From the NCBI GenBank assembly GCA_947492235.1, contig CANLLZ010000002.1:434001-498000 (forward strand): a DNA stretch of 64,000 nt, in the 5' to 3' direction. The notes under the pieces were generated by a model. The model saw only the letters and a program-made list of their open reading frames with translations, ran no database searches and was not told the DNA's origin. Positions within the stretch are counted from its first letter, which is position 1, and the number at the start of each line of letters is the position of its first letter. The translations under genes were made by a program, and so were the position numbers. This DNA comes from an uncultured Altererythrobacter sp. (GTDB taxonomy: Bacteria; Pseudomonadota; Alphaproteobacteria; Sphingomonadales; Sphingomonadaceae). Shown here piece by piece: positions 33,292-42,347 of the stretch.

Positions 33292-36147
33292 ATGACTGAC
33301 AAACAGCATCTCTATCTGGTCGACGGCTCCGCCTATATTTTCCGCGCCTACCACCGTCTCCCGCCACTGACGAATCCCGAAGGGACGCCGGTCGGCGCGG
33401 TCTATGGCTACACCACTATGTTGTGGAAATTGGCCGAAGATTTGGACAAGGCCGACGGCCCGACACACCTTGCGGTCATCCTCGACAAGTCGAGCCATTC
33501 CTTCCGCAACGAGATTTACGACCAGTACAAAGCCAACCGTCCCGATCCGCCCGAAGATCTGGTGCCCCAATTCCCACTGATTCGCGATGCGACTCGGGCA
33601 TTCTCGCTGCCCTGCATCGAGGAACCCGACGTCGAAGCGGACGACGTCATCGCCAGCTACGCCCGCAAAGCGGCAGCCGAGGGGTTCGATGTCACCATCG
33701 TCTCCTCCGACAAGGACCTGATGCAATTGGTCGGGCCGGGTGGCGATGGTGTCGGTGCAATCGACATGCTCGACACGATGAAGAGCGCGCGGATCGGGGT
33801 CGAGGAAGTGACCGAGAAGTTCGGAGTCGGGCCGGAACTGGTCGGGGATGTTCTCGCCCTGATGGGCGATACGGCGGACAACATTCCCGGCATCTTCGGC
33901 GTCGGCCCCAAAACCGCGACCAAGCTCATTCAGGAACACGGCTCACTGACCGGCGCGCTGGATGCTGCGGAAGACATGAAGAAGAGCAAGCTCAAGGAGC
34001 GCCTGCTGGAACACCGCGCCGATGCGGAGCTCAGCCGGGTGCTGGTTACTCTGAAAGAGGACTGCGAGCTTCCTATTCCGCTGAGCGACATGAAGCTCGA
34101 CGGCGTGCCGCCCGAACCGCTGGCCGAATTTCTGACCACGCATGGCTTCACCAGTCTGCTGCGACGGCTGGATGCCGGATCGGGCAGCCCTGACCGCAAG
34201 AACGATCTCAACCCCGCCAAGGCTGACAAGCCCGGCGCCGATGCCGCGCCTGCCGGAACCAGCCAGGCCCTGCCCGATTTCCCCGCCATCGACCGCTCGG
34301 CTTACGAAACGGTCCAGACCCGCGAACGGCTCGACCACTGGATTGCGCAGTGCTTCGCGGCCCGCACTATTGCGGTGGACACCGAAACCAGCGCGCTCGA
34401 CGCGATGCAGGCCGATCTTGTGGGCATCAGCCTTTCGACCGGGCCGAACGAAGCCTGCTATATCCCGCTGGCGCATCTCAACGAAGGCGGCGGCGGCAGC
34501 GACATGTTCGCCGAGAAACCGGAGCAGGTGCCCTTGGATGAAGCTCTCGCCGCACTCAAACCGCTGCTGGAAAGCGATGCGGTTCTGAAAATCGGCCAGA
34601 ACATCAAATACGATCTGAATGTCTTGGCCCGCCACGAAATTCATGTCGCGCCGATCGATGACACCATGGTCATCAGCTTTGCGCTAGATGCGGGCCGCGG
34701 CGAAAGCGGCATTGGCGGCGGCCACGGCATGGACGAGCTGAGCGTGCGCCATCTCGGCCATTCTCCGCTCAGCTTCAAAGATGTGTGCGGCACGGGTAAG
34801 AAGCAGATCCCGTTCGGCGAAGTCCCGCTGGATAAAGCGACCGAGTACGCAGCCGAGGATGCCGACGTTACTTGGCGGCTCCACCAGCATTTGAAGCCCC
34901 GCCTCGCTATCGAAGGCGGCACGAGCATCTATCAGCGGGTCGACCGTCCGCTGATTCCGATCGTAGCCGGAATGGAGCGCGAAGGGATCAAAGTCGATCG
35001 TGCGCGTCTGGCCAAATTGTCGGAAGAGTTCGCCACCGAAACCGCCAAGCTGGAGAAGGAAATCCACACCATTGCCGGCGAAGAGTTTGCAGTCGGCAGC
35101 CCCAAGCAATTGGGCGAAATCCTGTTCGACAAGATGGGCTACAAGGGCGGCAAGAAGGGAAAGAGTGGGCAGTACTCCACCGATCAGAGCGTTCTGGAAA
35201 AGCTTGATGCGAGCGGCGCCGACATTGCCAGCAAAGTGCTCGAATGGCGGCAGCTCAGCAAGCTGCGCTCGACCTATACCGAGGCCCTGCAGGCCGCAAT
35301 CAATCCCGATACGCAGCGCGTGCATACCAGTTACAGTCTGGTCGGCGCGCAGACCGGGCGGCTGTCGAGCACCGATCCGAACCTGCAGAACATTCCCATC
35401 CGCACGCCTATCGGGCGCCAGATCCGCGAGGCTTTCGTGCCCGAGGATGGCAACGTGCTGCTGGCGGCCGACTATAGCCAGATCGAATTGCGACTGGCGG
35501 CGCATATGGCCGATGTCGATGCGCTGAAGGACGCCTTTGCGAAGGGCGAAGACATTCACAATCGCACCGCGCAGGAAATGTATGGCGAGGTCAGCCGCGA
35601 CACGCGGGCACAGGCCAAGACGATCAACTTCGCCATTCTCTATGGCATCAGCCGTTGGGGTCTGGCGGGCCGTCTGGGCGTGGAAGCGGACGAAGCGCAG
35701 GCGATGATCGACCGCTATTTCGAACGTTTTCCCGGTATCCAGCGCTATATCGCCGAGACCTTGGAGACGGTGCGCGAGCGCGGCTATTCCGAGACGCTGT
35801 TTGGCCGCAAAACATGGTTTCCGCGGATCAATTCCAAGAACCAGGCCGAACGGCAGGGCAGCGAGCGCGCAGCCATCAACGCCCCCATTCAGGGGACCAG
35901 CGCCGACATCATCAAGCGCGCCATGGTGCGCATGCTCCCGGCGCTGCGCGATGCAGGCCTGCCCGATGTGCGGATGCTTCTGCAGGTCCACGATGAACTG
36001 GTGTTCGAACTGCCGGAAGGCGACATTGCCGCTGCCTCCCCGGTGATCGAGCGCGTCATGGCGGAGGCTTCGCTCCCGTCGGTTGAACTAAGCGTACCGC
36101 TGGGCATCGAGATCGGCACGGGAGCAAGTTGGGACGCCGCGCATTAG
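33292..36147 (+). CDS. polA: DNA polymerase I
   Basis: The 951-residue replication/repair polymerase, with all three domains. 5'-3' exonuclease: residues 1-290 with DGSAYIFRAYH and GDTADNIPGIFGVGPKTA. 3'-5' exonuclease: about 345-535, with the active DxE pair Asp363 and Glu365 (VDTETSALD), so proofreading should be functional. Polymerase domain: about 560-951, with motif A DYSQIELRLAAH, motif B AINAPIQGTSADIIK and motif C LQVHDELVFELPE. It fills gaps after primer removal and excision repair. Confidence 0.97.
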   Translation: MTDKQHLYLVDGSAYIFRAYHRLPPLTNPEGTPVGAVYGYTTMLWKLAEDLDKADGPTHLAVILDKSSHSFRNEIYDQYKANRPDPPEDLVPQFPLIRDATRAFSLPCIEEPDVEADDVIASYARKAAAEGFDVTIVSSDKDLMQLVGPGGDGVGAIDMLDTMKSARIGVEEVTEKFGVGPELVGDVLALMGDTADNIPGIFGVGPKTATKLIQEHGSLTGALDAAEDMKKSKLKERLLEHRADAELSRVLVTLKEDCELPIPLSDMKLDGVPPEPLAEFLTTHGFTSLLRRLDAGSGSPDRKNDLNPAKADKPGADAAPAGTSQALPDFPAIDRSAYETVQTRERLDHWIAQCFAARTIAVDTETSALDAMQADLVGISLSTGPNEACYIPLAHLNEGGGGSDMFAEKPEQVPLDEALAALKPLLESDAVLKIGQNIKYDLNVLARHEIHVAPIDDTMVISFALDAGRGESGIGGGHGMDELSVRHLGHSPLSFKDVCGTGKKQIPFGEVPLDKATEYAAEDADVTWRLHQHLKPRLAIEGGTSIYQRVDRPLIPIVAGMEREGIKVDRARLAKLSEEFATETAKLEKEIHTIAGEEFAVGSPKQLGEILFDKMGYKGGKKGKSGQYSTDQSVLEKLDASGADIASKVLEWRQLSKLRSTYTEALQAAINPDTQRVHTSYSLVGAQTGRLSSTDPNLQNIPIRTPIGRQIREAFVPEDGNVLLAADYSQIELRLAAHMADVDALKDAFAKGEDIHNRTAQEMYGEVSRDTRAQAKTINFAILYGISRWGLAGRLGVEADEAQAMIDRYFERFPGIQRYIAETLETVRERGYSETLFGRKTWFPRINSKNQAERQGSERAAINAPIQGTSADIIKRAMVRMLPALRDAGLPDVRMLLQVHDELVFELPEGDIAAASPVIERVMAEASLPSVELSVPLGIEIGTGASWDAAH

Positions 36148-36204
36148 ACGCAGGATAACCCCGCAGCGCTTGTGCTGAGGGGCGGCGAACCATAGGGCGC
36201 GAGC

Positions 36205-37293
36205 ATGTTCGAGAATTTCGATATCCGAAGCTGGCAAGTCGACTGGAGCGCGGTTCTGGTCGCCTCTGCCGTTCTGGTGGCGGCATTGCTGGTCGCTTAT
36301 CTGCTTTATCGCGCTCTGTTCGCGCTTGTCGGCAAGCTGACGGCTCTGTCCGCCAGCGAAACCGATCACATTGTGGTCGACCGGATGCGGGCGCCGGTAA
36401 AATGGTCGGTGCTCGCCATTGCGGTGACGATTGCAGCGGAGCAGAACGCGCTTCTCGGTTCTCTGTGGGAGCCCTTTGCTCGGTTCCTCCGGCCCGCTCT
36501 GCTCGGCTGGATCGCCTATACTCTGGTGAAGGGTTTCTCCACCGCGCTGGAATTGCGGCTGGAGCATACCGAGGACCCGGTCGCGATGCGCAGTCGGCGG
36601 ACACGGATTGCGATTCTATCGCGCACCGCAACCATAGCGATTGTCGTGATAACCATCGGCCTGATGATGCTCGGCATACCGGGCGTGCGCGATATCGGGA
36701 CCACGCTGCTGGCCTCTGCCGGTTTCGCAGCTCTAGCCATCGGTGCGGCGGCCCAGCCCGCGCTCAAATCGCTGATTGCGGGCCTGCAAATGGCCATTAC
36801 CGAGCCTGTCCGGATCGGCGATCTGGTGGTGATAGATGGACACACGGGCCGGGTCGAAGAGATCAAGATGAGCTTCGTCATTGTGCGGACGTGGGACGAA
36901 CGGGCGGTGATCATTCCGACCGACCAGTTCCTCGATGACGGGTTCGAGAACTGGACCCGGCGCGCTGAATCGCTCTCCGGGCCGGTTTTCCTGCATCTCG
37001 ATCCGATTGCCGATATCGGACCCATCCGGGAGGAATTCACCCGCTTCGTCGAGGCCCATCCGCTGTGGGACAAGCGCACGGTTAGCGTGCTCGTGACCGA
37101 AGCCTATCCCGAATCGGTCGAAGTCCGCATGGCGGTGAGCGCCAATACGGTGGCCGATCTGTTCAACCTGCGCTGCGCAGCGCGGGAGCATATGATCGCA
37201 TGGCTCAATCAGCATCAGCCCGAAGCGCTGATCCGGCACCGGCTGGAAGTGCCGGGCGGAACCGACAAGGCCCCTGAACCTAGCGAACCCTAG
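36205..37293 (+). CDS. MscS-family mechanosensitive ion channel
   Basis: A 362-residue inner-membrane channel with four predicted helices in the first 170 residues. The pore-lining TM3-type helix ASAGFAALAIGAAAQPALKSLIAG is followed by the MscS beta domain (RIGDLVVIDGHTGRVEEIKM, then RTWDERAVIIPTDQFLDD). Such channels open under membrane tension and protect against hypo-osmotic shock. ATG 36205 lies 57 bases behind polA. A second, BON-containing MscS gene is at 52866-54281. Confidence 0.88.
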   Translation: MFENFDIRSWQVDWSAVLVASAVLVAALLVAYLLYRALFALVGKLTALSASETDHIVVDRMRAPVKWSVLAIAVTIAAEQNALLGSLWEPFARFLRPALLGWIAYTLVKGFSTALELRLEHTEDPVAMRSRRTRIAILSRTATIAIVVITIGLMMLGIPGVRDIGTTLLASAGFAALAIGAAAQPALKSLIAGLQMAITEPVRIGDLVVIDGHTGRVEEIKMSFVIVRTWDERAVIIPTDQFLDDGFENWTRRAESLSGPVFLHLDPIADIGPIREEFTRFVEAHPLWDKRTVSVLVTEAYPESVEVRMAVSANTVADLFNLRCAAREHMIAWLNQHQPEALIRHRLEVPGGTDKAPEPSEP

Positions 37294-37335
37294 GAAAAGA
37301 CGGACGCGCCCAATGCGCGAACCGCCCCTTCTGGC

Positions 37336-39660
37336 TTAGCTCTTGTCCGTCACCTGCCCGTGCTTTTTGGCGCGGGTGCTTTCGACCATGCCTTCATGCA
37401 CGAAGCCGATAGGCATGGCTTCTGCGGCGCGTTTCTTCAGCTCGCCGCGCATCTTCTTGTATTCCGCCTCCATCTTGCTGGTGACGGTCGCGCGGCTGTC
37501 TTTCAGCGCCTCGGCAAAGTCTGCCGCGTTCACTTCGGACACCTCTGCTCCCTCGCGATGCAGCGCGTTCAGGCCCGCACGGCGCACGACATCTTCCAGA
37601 TCCGCGCCGGTGAAGCGGTCGGTCTTGGCGGCGACATCGGCCAGTGACACATCGTCTGCGAGCGGCATGGCCGAGGTGTGAATGCCGAGAATTTGTTCGC
37701 GGCCTTTCTTGTCGGGCGTACCGACATAAACCAGCTCGTCAAACCGGCCCGGTCGCAACAAAGCGGGATCGACCAGTGTGGGACGGTTGGTGGCGCCGAT
37801 CACGACGACAGACTGCAATTCCTCCAGCCCGTCCATCTCGGCCAGCACGGTGTTGACCACGCGGCCGGTCACCTGCGGTTCCATCCCCGATGATCCGCGT
37901 GCGGGGACCAACGAGTCGATCTCGTCGATAAAGACGACGCAAGGCGCCACTGCGCGGGCGCGCTGGAACATCTTGGCGATTTGCTGTTCGCTCTCGCCAT
38001 ACCATTTGCTCAGCAAGTCGCTGCTTTTCATCGAGATGAAATTGGCCTCGGCCTCTTTCGCAACCGCTTTGGCCAGCAGCGTCTTGCCCGTGCCGGGCGG
38101 GCCATAGAGCAGGAAGCCCTTGGCCGGGCGGATGCCCAAGCGGCGGAACGCTTCCTGATTTTTCATCGGAAGCTCGATGCCTTCCTTCAGTTTCTCGATC
38201 GAATCATCGACCCCGCCAATATCGTCCCAGCCGACTTGCGGCATCTGCACCATCACTTCGCGCATGGCGCTGGGCTGGATGCGCTTGAGGGCGGAGAGGA
38301 AGTCCTCGCGCGTCACGCACAAGTCTTCCAGGACTTCCTGCGGCACGGTGCGCTCGTCCAGATCGAGGCGCGGCATGATCCGGCGCACGGCATCGATGGC
38401 CGCTTCGCGTGCAAGCGCAGCGATATCCGCCCCGACGAACCCGTAGGTCATGCGCGACAATTCGCCGAGATCAACGCGGTCCCCCAACGGCATGCCGCGT
38501 GTATGGATGGCGAGAATTTCACGGCGGCCTTTTTCATCCGGCACGCCGATAATGATCTCGCGGTCGAAACGGCCTGGACGGCGCAGCGCCTCGTCGATGG
38601 CATCGGGGCGATTGGTCGCGGCAATCACCACCACATTGGCGCGCGCTTCCAGACCATCCATTAGAGTGAGCAATTGCGCGACCAGGCGCTTCTCCGCCTC
38701 GCCGGCGACCGAGTCCCGCTTGGGAGCAATGGAGTCGATTTCATCGATGAAGATGATTGCGGGGGAGTTCTTGGCTGCCTTCTCGAACACCTCGCGCAAG
38801 CGTTTCTCGCTCTCACCATAGCCGGAGCCCATGATTTCCGGGCCGTTGATGATCGAGAAATCTGCGTCGGATTCATTGGCGACAGCCTGCGCCAGCCGCG
38901 TCTTGCCGGTGCCCGGCGGGCCATGCAGCAACACGCCCTTTGGCGGATCGACGCCCAGCCGGGTGAACAGTTCGGGATAGCGCAGCGGCAATTCCACCAT
39001 CTCGCGCAATTGCTGGATCGTATCGTCGATCCCGCCGACATCGTCGTAGTTTACCACCGCACGCGCATCGCGCGGAGCTTCAAACTCGGCGCGCAGCTCG
39101 ACCTCGGTGTTCTCGTCGATATGGACGATGCCCTTGGGCACCGTGCTGACCACTGACAGGCGGATCTGGGTCAGCGCATAAGCCGGCGCATTGAACATCC
39201 GGCGCACTTCGGGCGGCATGTTCTGGACCGGCTGCTGACCAGTTGTGGCGACCAGATCGCCTGCGAGCAGTGGCTTGCGGAAGAAATTGCGTTGCAGAGC
39301 CTGGGTTGGCCCCTGCAAGCGCATCTCGCGGTTGGCGGGGGCGAAAACGACGCGGGTTGCGGGACGCGATTCGGCGGCGCGGATAATCACATGCTCGCCC
39401 GATCCGGCCTCGGCATTGCCGCGCTGCAATCCGTCCAGCCGGACAACCTCCAGCGACTGGTCCTCGTCATAGGCCGGCATGGCGATGGCAACCGTGGTCC
39501 GCTTGCCTTGGATCTCCACCACATCGCCCTCGGTAACGCCGAGCGTCTGGAATGCACTGCGCGGCATCCGGGCAATCCCCTGACCGCTTTCTTCCTGCCG
39601 CGCGGCGGCGACCTGCAGCCTTGCCTGCTTCTCTTGTGTCGCGCTTTCGCCGTCGGCCAT
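37336..39660 (-). CDS. CDC48-type double AAA ATPase
   Basis: A 774-residue ATPase with the full CDC48/VAT layout. The N-terminal double-psi-barrel-like domain (about 1-185) is followed by two AAA modules. D1 has Walker A GPPGTGKT at 247-254 and Walker B IIFIDEID at 302-309. D2 has Walker A at 520-527 and VVFIDEID, plus SRH arginines (LRRPGRFDRE and LRPGRFDELV). Such machines unfold or extract proteins; they are standard in archaea and eukaryotes and scattered in bacteria, with no assigned client here. A leftward terminator with no upstream gene lies in its 5' region. Confidence 0.92.
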   Translation of the reverse strand: MADGESATQEKQARLQVAAARQEESGQGIARMPRSAFQTLGVTEGDVVEIQGKRTTVAIAMPAYDEDQSLEVVRLDGLQRGNAEAGSGEHVIIRAAESRPATRVVFAPANREMRLQGPTQALQRNFFRKPLLAGDLVATTGQQPVQNMPPEVRRMFNAPAYALTQIRLSVVSTVPKGIVHIDENTEVELRAEFEAPRDARAVVNYDDVGGIDDTIQQLREMVELPLRYPELFTRLGVDPPKGVLLHGPPGTGKTRLAQAVANESDADFSIINGPEIMGSGYGESEKRLREVFEKAAKNSPAIIFIDEIDSIAPKRDSVAGEAEKRLVAQLLTLMDGLEARANVVVIAATNRPDAIDEALRRPGRFDREIIIGVPDEKGRREILAIHTRGMPLGDRVDLGELSRMTYGFVGADIAALAREAAIDAVRRIMPRLDLDERTVPQEVLEDLCVTREDFLSALKRIQPSAMREVMVQMPQVGWDDIGGVDDSIEKLKEGIELPMKNQEAFRRLGIRPAKGFLLYGPPGTGKTLLAKAVAKEAEANFISMKSSDLLSKWYGESEQQIAKMFQRARAVAPCVVFIDEIDSLVPARGSSGMEPQVTGRVVNTVLAEMDGLEELQSVVVIGATNRPTLVDPALLRPGRFDELVYVGTPDKKGREQILGIHTSAMPLADDVSLADVAAKTDRFTGADLEDVVRRAGLNALHREGAEVSEVNAADFAEALKDSRATVTSKMEAEYKKMRGELKKRAAEAMPIGFVHEGMVESTRAKKHGQVTDKS

Positions 39661-40014
39661 GGGGTATCCTCTGGTATCGTGTCCGTGTGTCTGAACGCCT
39701 AGCTAGGGGGCCTTCCCCGTGCTTTCAAATGGGTAGGCATACCAAAGGGCCGATTAACCGCAGGGGTCGCGGCCAAAACGGGCAAGAAAAAAGCCCGGCA
39801 GGAGAACCCGCCGGGCTGGAAAAGTTTGGGAGAGGATGCCTGTAAAGGCCCGCCCTATGTGCGGTGCAGCATGGTTTTGTGCAAGTGCGAAAGGCACAAT
39901 GTGTGTTGCGCAAATTGCAATTAAGACGCGCATTCCTTGCCTGGCGATGCGGCCCGCTAGGGGTGACAGGAACGGGCACGCATCGTATTACGTCGCCTTC
40001 GCAATGGAGCCCCA
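39661..40014. other. Divergent region with orphan terminator between the CDC48 gene and scoA
   Basis: 354 bases between divergent genes. The main structure is the leftward terminator described separately. 39820-40014 carries no convincing gene. It could hold a small RNA or leader transcript reading left. Promoters for both neighbouring genes must also be here; I cannot place them. Confidence 0.4.
39784..39817 (-). terminator. Leftward intrinsic terminator without an upstream gene
   Basis: AGCCCGGC (39792-39799) pairs with GCCGGGCT (39810-39817). On the minus strand the hairpin is followed by TTTTTTCTT (39791-39783); on the plus strand there is no T tract. It lies 124 bases ahead of the CDC48 start, and no minus-strand gene exists to its right before metK. 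Confidence 0.75.
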
Positions 40015-40722
40015 ATGAACAAAATCTATCCCGATGCCGCCGCTGCCCTCGACGGCATTCTTCGCAACGATATGCTGATCGCCAGTGGCGGCTTTGGCCT
40101 GTGCGGTATCCCCGAACGGCTGCTGGACGCAATCCGCGACAGCGGCGTGACCGGGCTGACCTTTGCCAGCAACAATGCCGGGATCGACAATGAAGGCATC
40201 GGCAAGCTGCTGCGCACCAAGCAGGTGAGCAAGATGATCGCCAGCTATGTCGGCGAAAACAAGGAATTCGAGCGCCAGTTTCTCGCAGGCGAGCTGGATG
40301 TGGAATTCTGCCCGCAAGGGACACTGGCCGAACGCATGCGTGCAGCAGGGGCGGGCATTCCGGGCTTCTACACCAAGACCGGCGTGGGCACGCAGGTGGC
40401 CGAGGGCAAGGAAGTGAAAAGCTTCGGCGGGGAAGATTATCTGCTGGAAGAAGGCATCTTTGCAGACCTGTCGATCGTCAAGGCGTGGAAGGCGGACGAA
40501 ACAGGCAATGTCGTGTTCCGCAAAACCGCGCGCAATTTCAACCAGCCCGCCGCAACCTGCGGGAAGGTCTGCGTGGTCGAGGTGGAGGAAATTGTCCCCA
40601 CCGGTTCGCTCGATCCTGATTGCATCCATCTACCCGGCGTCTTCGTCCAGCGGATGATCGTGGGCGCACCCTACGACAAGAAGATCGAATTCCGAACCGT
40701 GCGCGAACGCGAGTCTGCCTGA
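40015..40722 (+). CDS. scoA: 3-oxoacid CoA-transferase subunit A
   Basis: The 235-residue alpha subunit of succinyl-CoA:3-oxoacid CoA transferase. GGFGLCGIPERLLDAIRDSG and ASNNAGIDNEGIGKLL are typical for subunit A, with a C-terminal GVFVQRMIVGAPYDKKIEF. Together with subunit B it moves CoA between succinyl-CoA and acetoacetate-type acids. GGAG lies five bases before the ATG. Subunit B is not next but 963 bases downstream; a lipoprotein gene sits between them. Confidence 0.95.
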   Translation: MNKIYPDAAAALDGILRNDMLIASGGFGLCGIPERLLDAIRDSGVTGLTFASNNAGIDNEGIGKLLRTKQVSKMIASYVGENKEFERQFLAGELDVEFCPQGTLAERMRAAGAGIPGFYTKTGVGTQVAEGKEVKSFGGEDYLLEEGIFADLSIVKAWKADETGNVVFRKTARNFNQPAATCGKVCVVEVEEIVPTGSLDPDCIHLPGVFVQRMIVGAPYDKKIEFRTVRERESA

Positions 40723-40729
40723 GGGTCAC

Positions 40730-41671
40730 ATGCTGCGTCCTTCGCCACTCTTGCGCATGATGCTGCTGGGCGCAGCCGCCCTTGTGCTCCAGGGCTGCGC
40801 GGCAGCGGCGATCCCTGTTTTGGCGGGAGGCCTGCTGGTGACCAAGCAGGCCAATCCCAGCTTTATCTCCGACACCCGCGGTGCCGAGGTCCGCTCGGCA
40901 CAAAAGCTGCCAGTGGAAAACGCTCCTGCAGCAATCGCAGCCACCCCTGCACCGGCTGGCGAGCCCGCACCGACCTTGCTTCCCGCCAGCCGCGCCCTGC
41001 TGGAAAGCCTCAACGCGCCAGCCGAGGCGCCCGAAGTCGAGCTGATCGCCTCGACAACGCTGCCAAGGCCCGGCGATGCCAGCGCAGGCGGGCTGGCGGC
41101 CCGGCTTTTGGCAGGGAATCGCGCCTACGATCCGTTCTTCGGCTACGTGCTGTCGCAAGTCTCGCAAGACCCGCTGTCGGGAGAAGAACGGCAATCGGCG
41201 TTGCTCAGCAATCCCGGCAAGCTCGATGCCGACACCTTGCCCTGCGGCTTTCGCCCGCCGGCAGTCATGATCGATATTGATCCGGCGGACGGGCTGGTAC
41301 CGCTTGCCGGCGAACCCTCGCTGAACGCGCCGCTGGCACGGGTCGTCTCGGCTCTGCGCGCGCGCGGGGTGACGATTTTCTGGGTCACAGGGCGCACCGC
41401 CGATCATGCCGGCGAGGTCCGCACGCGCCTGATCCTGTCGGACCTCGACCCCGCTGCCGAAGATCGCCTTATCGTGATGCGCTATCCTCAGGATCGCAAA
41501 CAGACCCGCCGCCGCGCTTTTGCTGACGAGCATTGCATCGTGGCTCTACTCGGCGACGAAAAATCCGATTTCGACGAACTCTACGATTACCTGCGCACAC
41601 CCGACGATGCGGTCACGCTCGAACGGCTGGTCGGCAATCGCTGGTTCCTCGCCCCGACACCCCTCGACTGA
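40730..41671 (+). CDS. HAD-type acid-phosphatase-like lipoprotein
   Basis: A 313-residue exported protein. Lipobox LQGC gives Cys23 as lipid anchor, and a Pro/Ala linker leads to a HAD domain. The nucleophile loop [10 protein letters not shown] has the DxD pair, [15 protein letters not shown] is motif II (Thr), and [12 protein letters not shown] is motif IV. This arrangement resembles class B/P4-type lipoprotein acid phosphatases or 5'-nucleotidases; the substrate is unknown. It sits between scoA and scoB, seven bases behind scoA and 13 before scoB, so it is co-transcribed. Confidence 0.78.
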   Translation: MLRPSPLLRMMLLGAAALVLQGCAAAAIPVLAGGLLVTKQANPSFISDTRGAEVRSAQKLPVENAPAAIAATPAPAGEPAPTLLPASRALLESLNAPAEAPEVELIASTTLPRPGDASAGGLAARLLAGNRAYDPFFGYVLSQVSQDPLSGEERQSALLSNPGKLDADTLPCGFRPPAVMIDIDPADGLVPLAGEPSLNAPLARVVSALRARGVTIFWVTGRTADHAGEVRTRLILSDLDPAAEDRLIVMRYPQDRKQTRRRAFADEHCIVALLGDEKSDFDELYDYLRTPDDAVTLERLVGNRWFLAPTPLD

Positions 41672-41684
41672 GACTGGAAAACCT

Positions 41685-42332
41685 ATGTCCGAAACCCAAG
41701 GCTGGACCCGCGATCAAATGGCCGCCCGCGCCGCGCAGGAATTGCGCGATGGCTATTACGTCAATCTCGGGATCGGCATTCCCACGCTGGTGGCCAACCA
41801 TATTCCGGACGGCATGACGGTCACGCTGCAAAGCGAGAACGGGATGCTGGGCATCGGGCCCTTCCCTTACGACGACGAGGTTGATCCCGACCTGATCAAC
41901 GCCGGCAAGCAGACCATCAGCGAGCTGCCGCAGAGCGCCTATTTCGACAGCGCGACCAGCTTCTCCATGATCCGGGGCGGCCATATCGATTTGACCGTGC
42001 TGGGCGCGATGGAAGTGGCCCAGAATGGCGATATCGCCAACTGGATGATTCCCGGCAAGATGATCAAGGGGATGGGCGGCGCAATGGATCTGGTCGCCGG
42101 GGTGAAGAAGATCATCGTGGTGATGGACCACAACGCGAAAGACGGCAGCGCGAAGTTTATTCCCGAATGCACCCTGCCGCTGACCGGCACCAATGTCGTC
42201 GATATGATCATCACCAACCTCGGCGTGTTCCACCGGCCCGATCATGACAGCGCGTTCAAACTGATCGAGATCGCCCCAGGCGTGACAGCGGACGAGATCG
42301 CGGCAAAGACCACCGCGCATTACGAGAGCTGA
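41685..42332 (+). CDS. scoB: 3-oxoacid CoA-transferase subunit B
   Basis: The 215-residue beta subunit, with the catalytic Glu in [15 protein letters not shown] that forms the CoA thioester, [15 protein letters not shown] near the N-terminus and the [16 protein letters not shown] stretch as [20 protein letters not shown] 41685 gives the expected length. It works with subunit A, encoded two genes upstream. Confidence 0.95.
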   Translation: MSETQGWTRDQMAARAAQELRDGYYVNLGIGIPTLVANHIPDGMTVTLQSENGMLGIGPFPYDDEVDPDLINAGKQTISELPQSAYFDSATSFSMIRGGHIDLTVLGAMEVAQNGDIANWMIPGKMIKGMGGAMDLVAGVKKIIVVMDHNAKDGSAKFIPECTLPLTGTNVVDMIITNLGVFHRPDHDSAFKLIEIAPGVTADEIAAKTTAHYES

Positions 42333-42347
42333 TCAGGAGGCGCTGCC

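Noticed and set aside
36149..36200. Terminator after polA
   Set aside because: A short CCCCGCAGC/GCTGAGGGG hairpin exists but no T tract follows.
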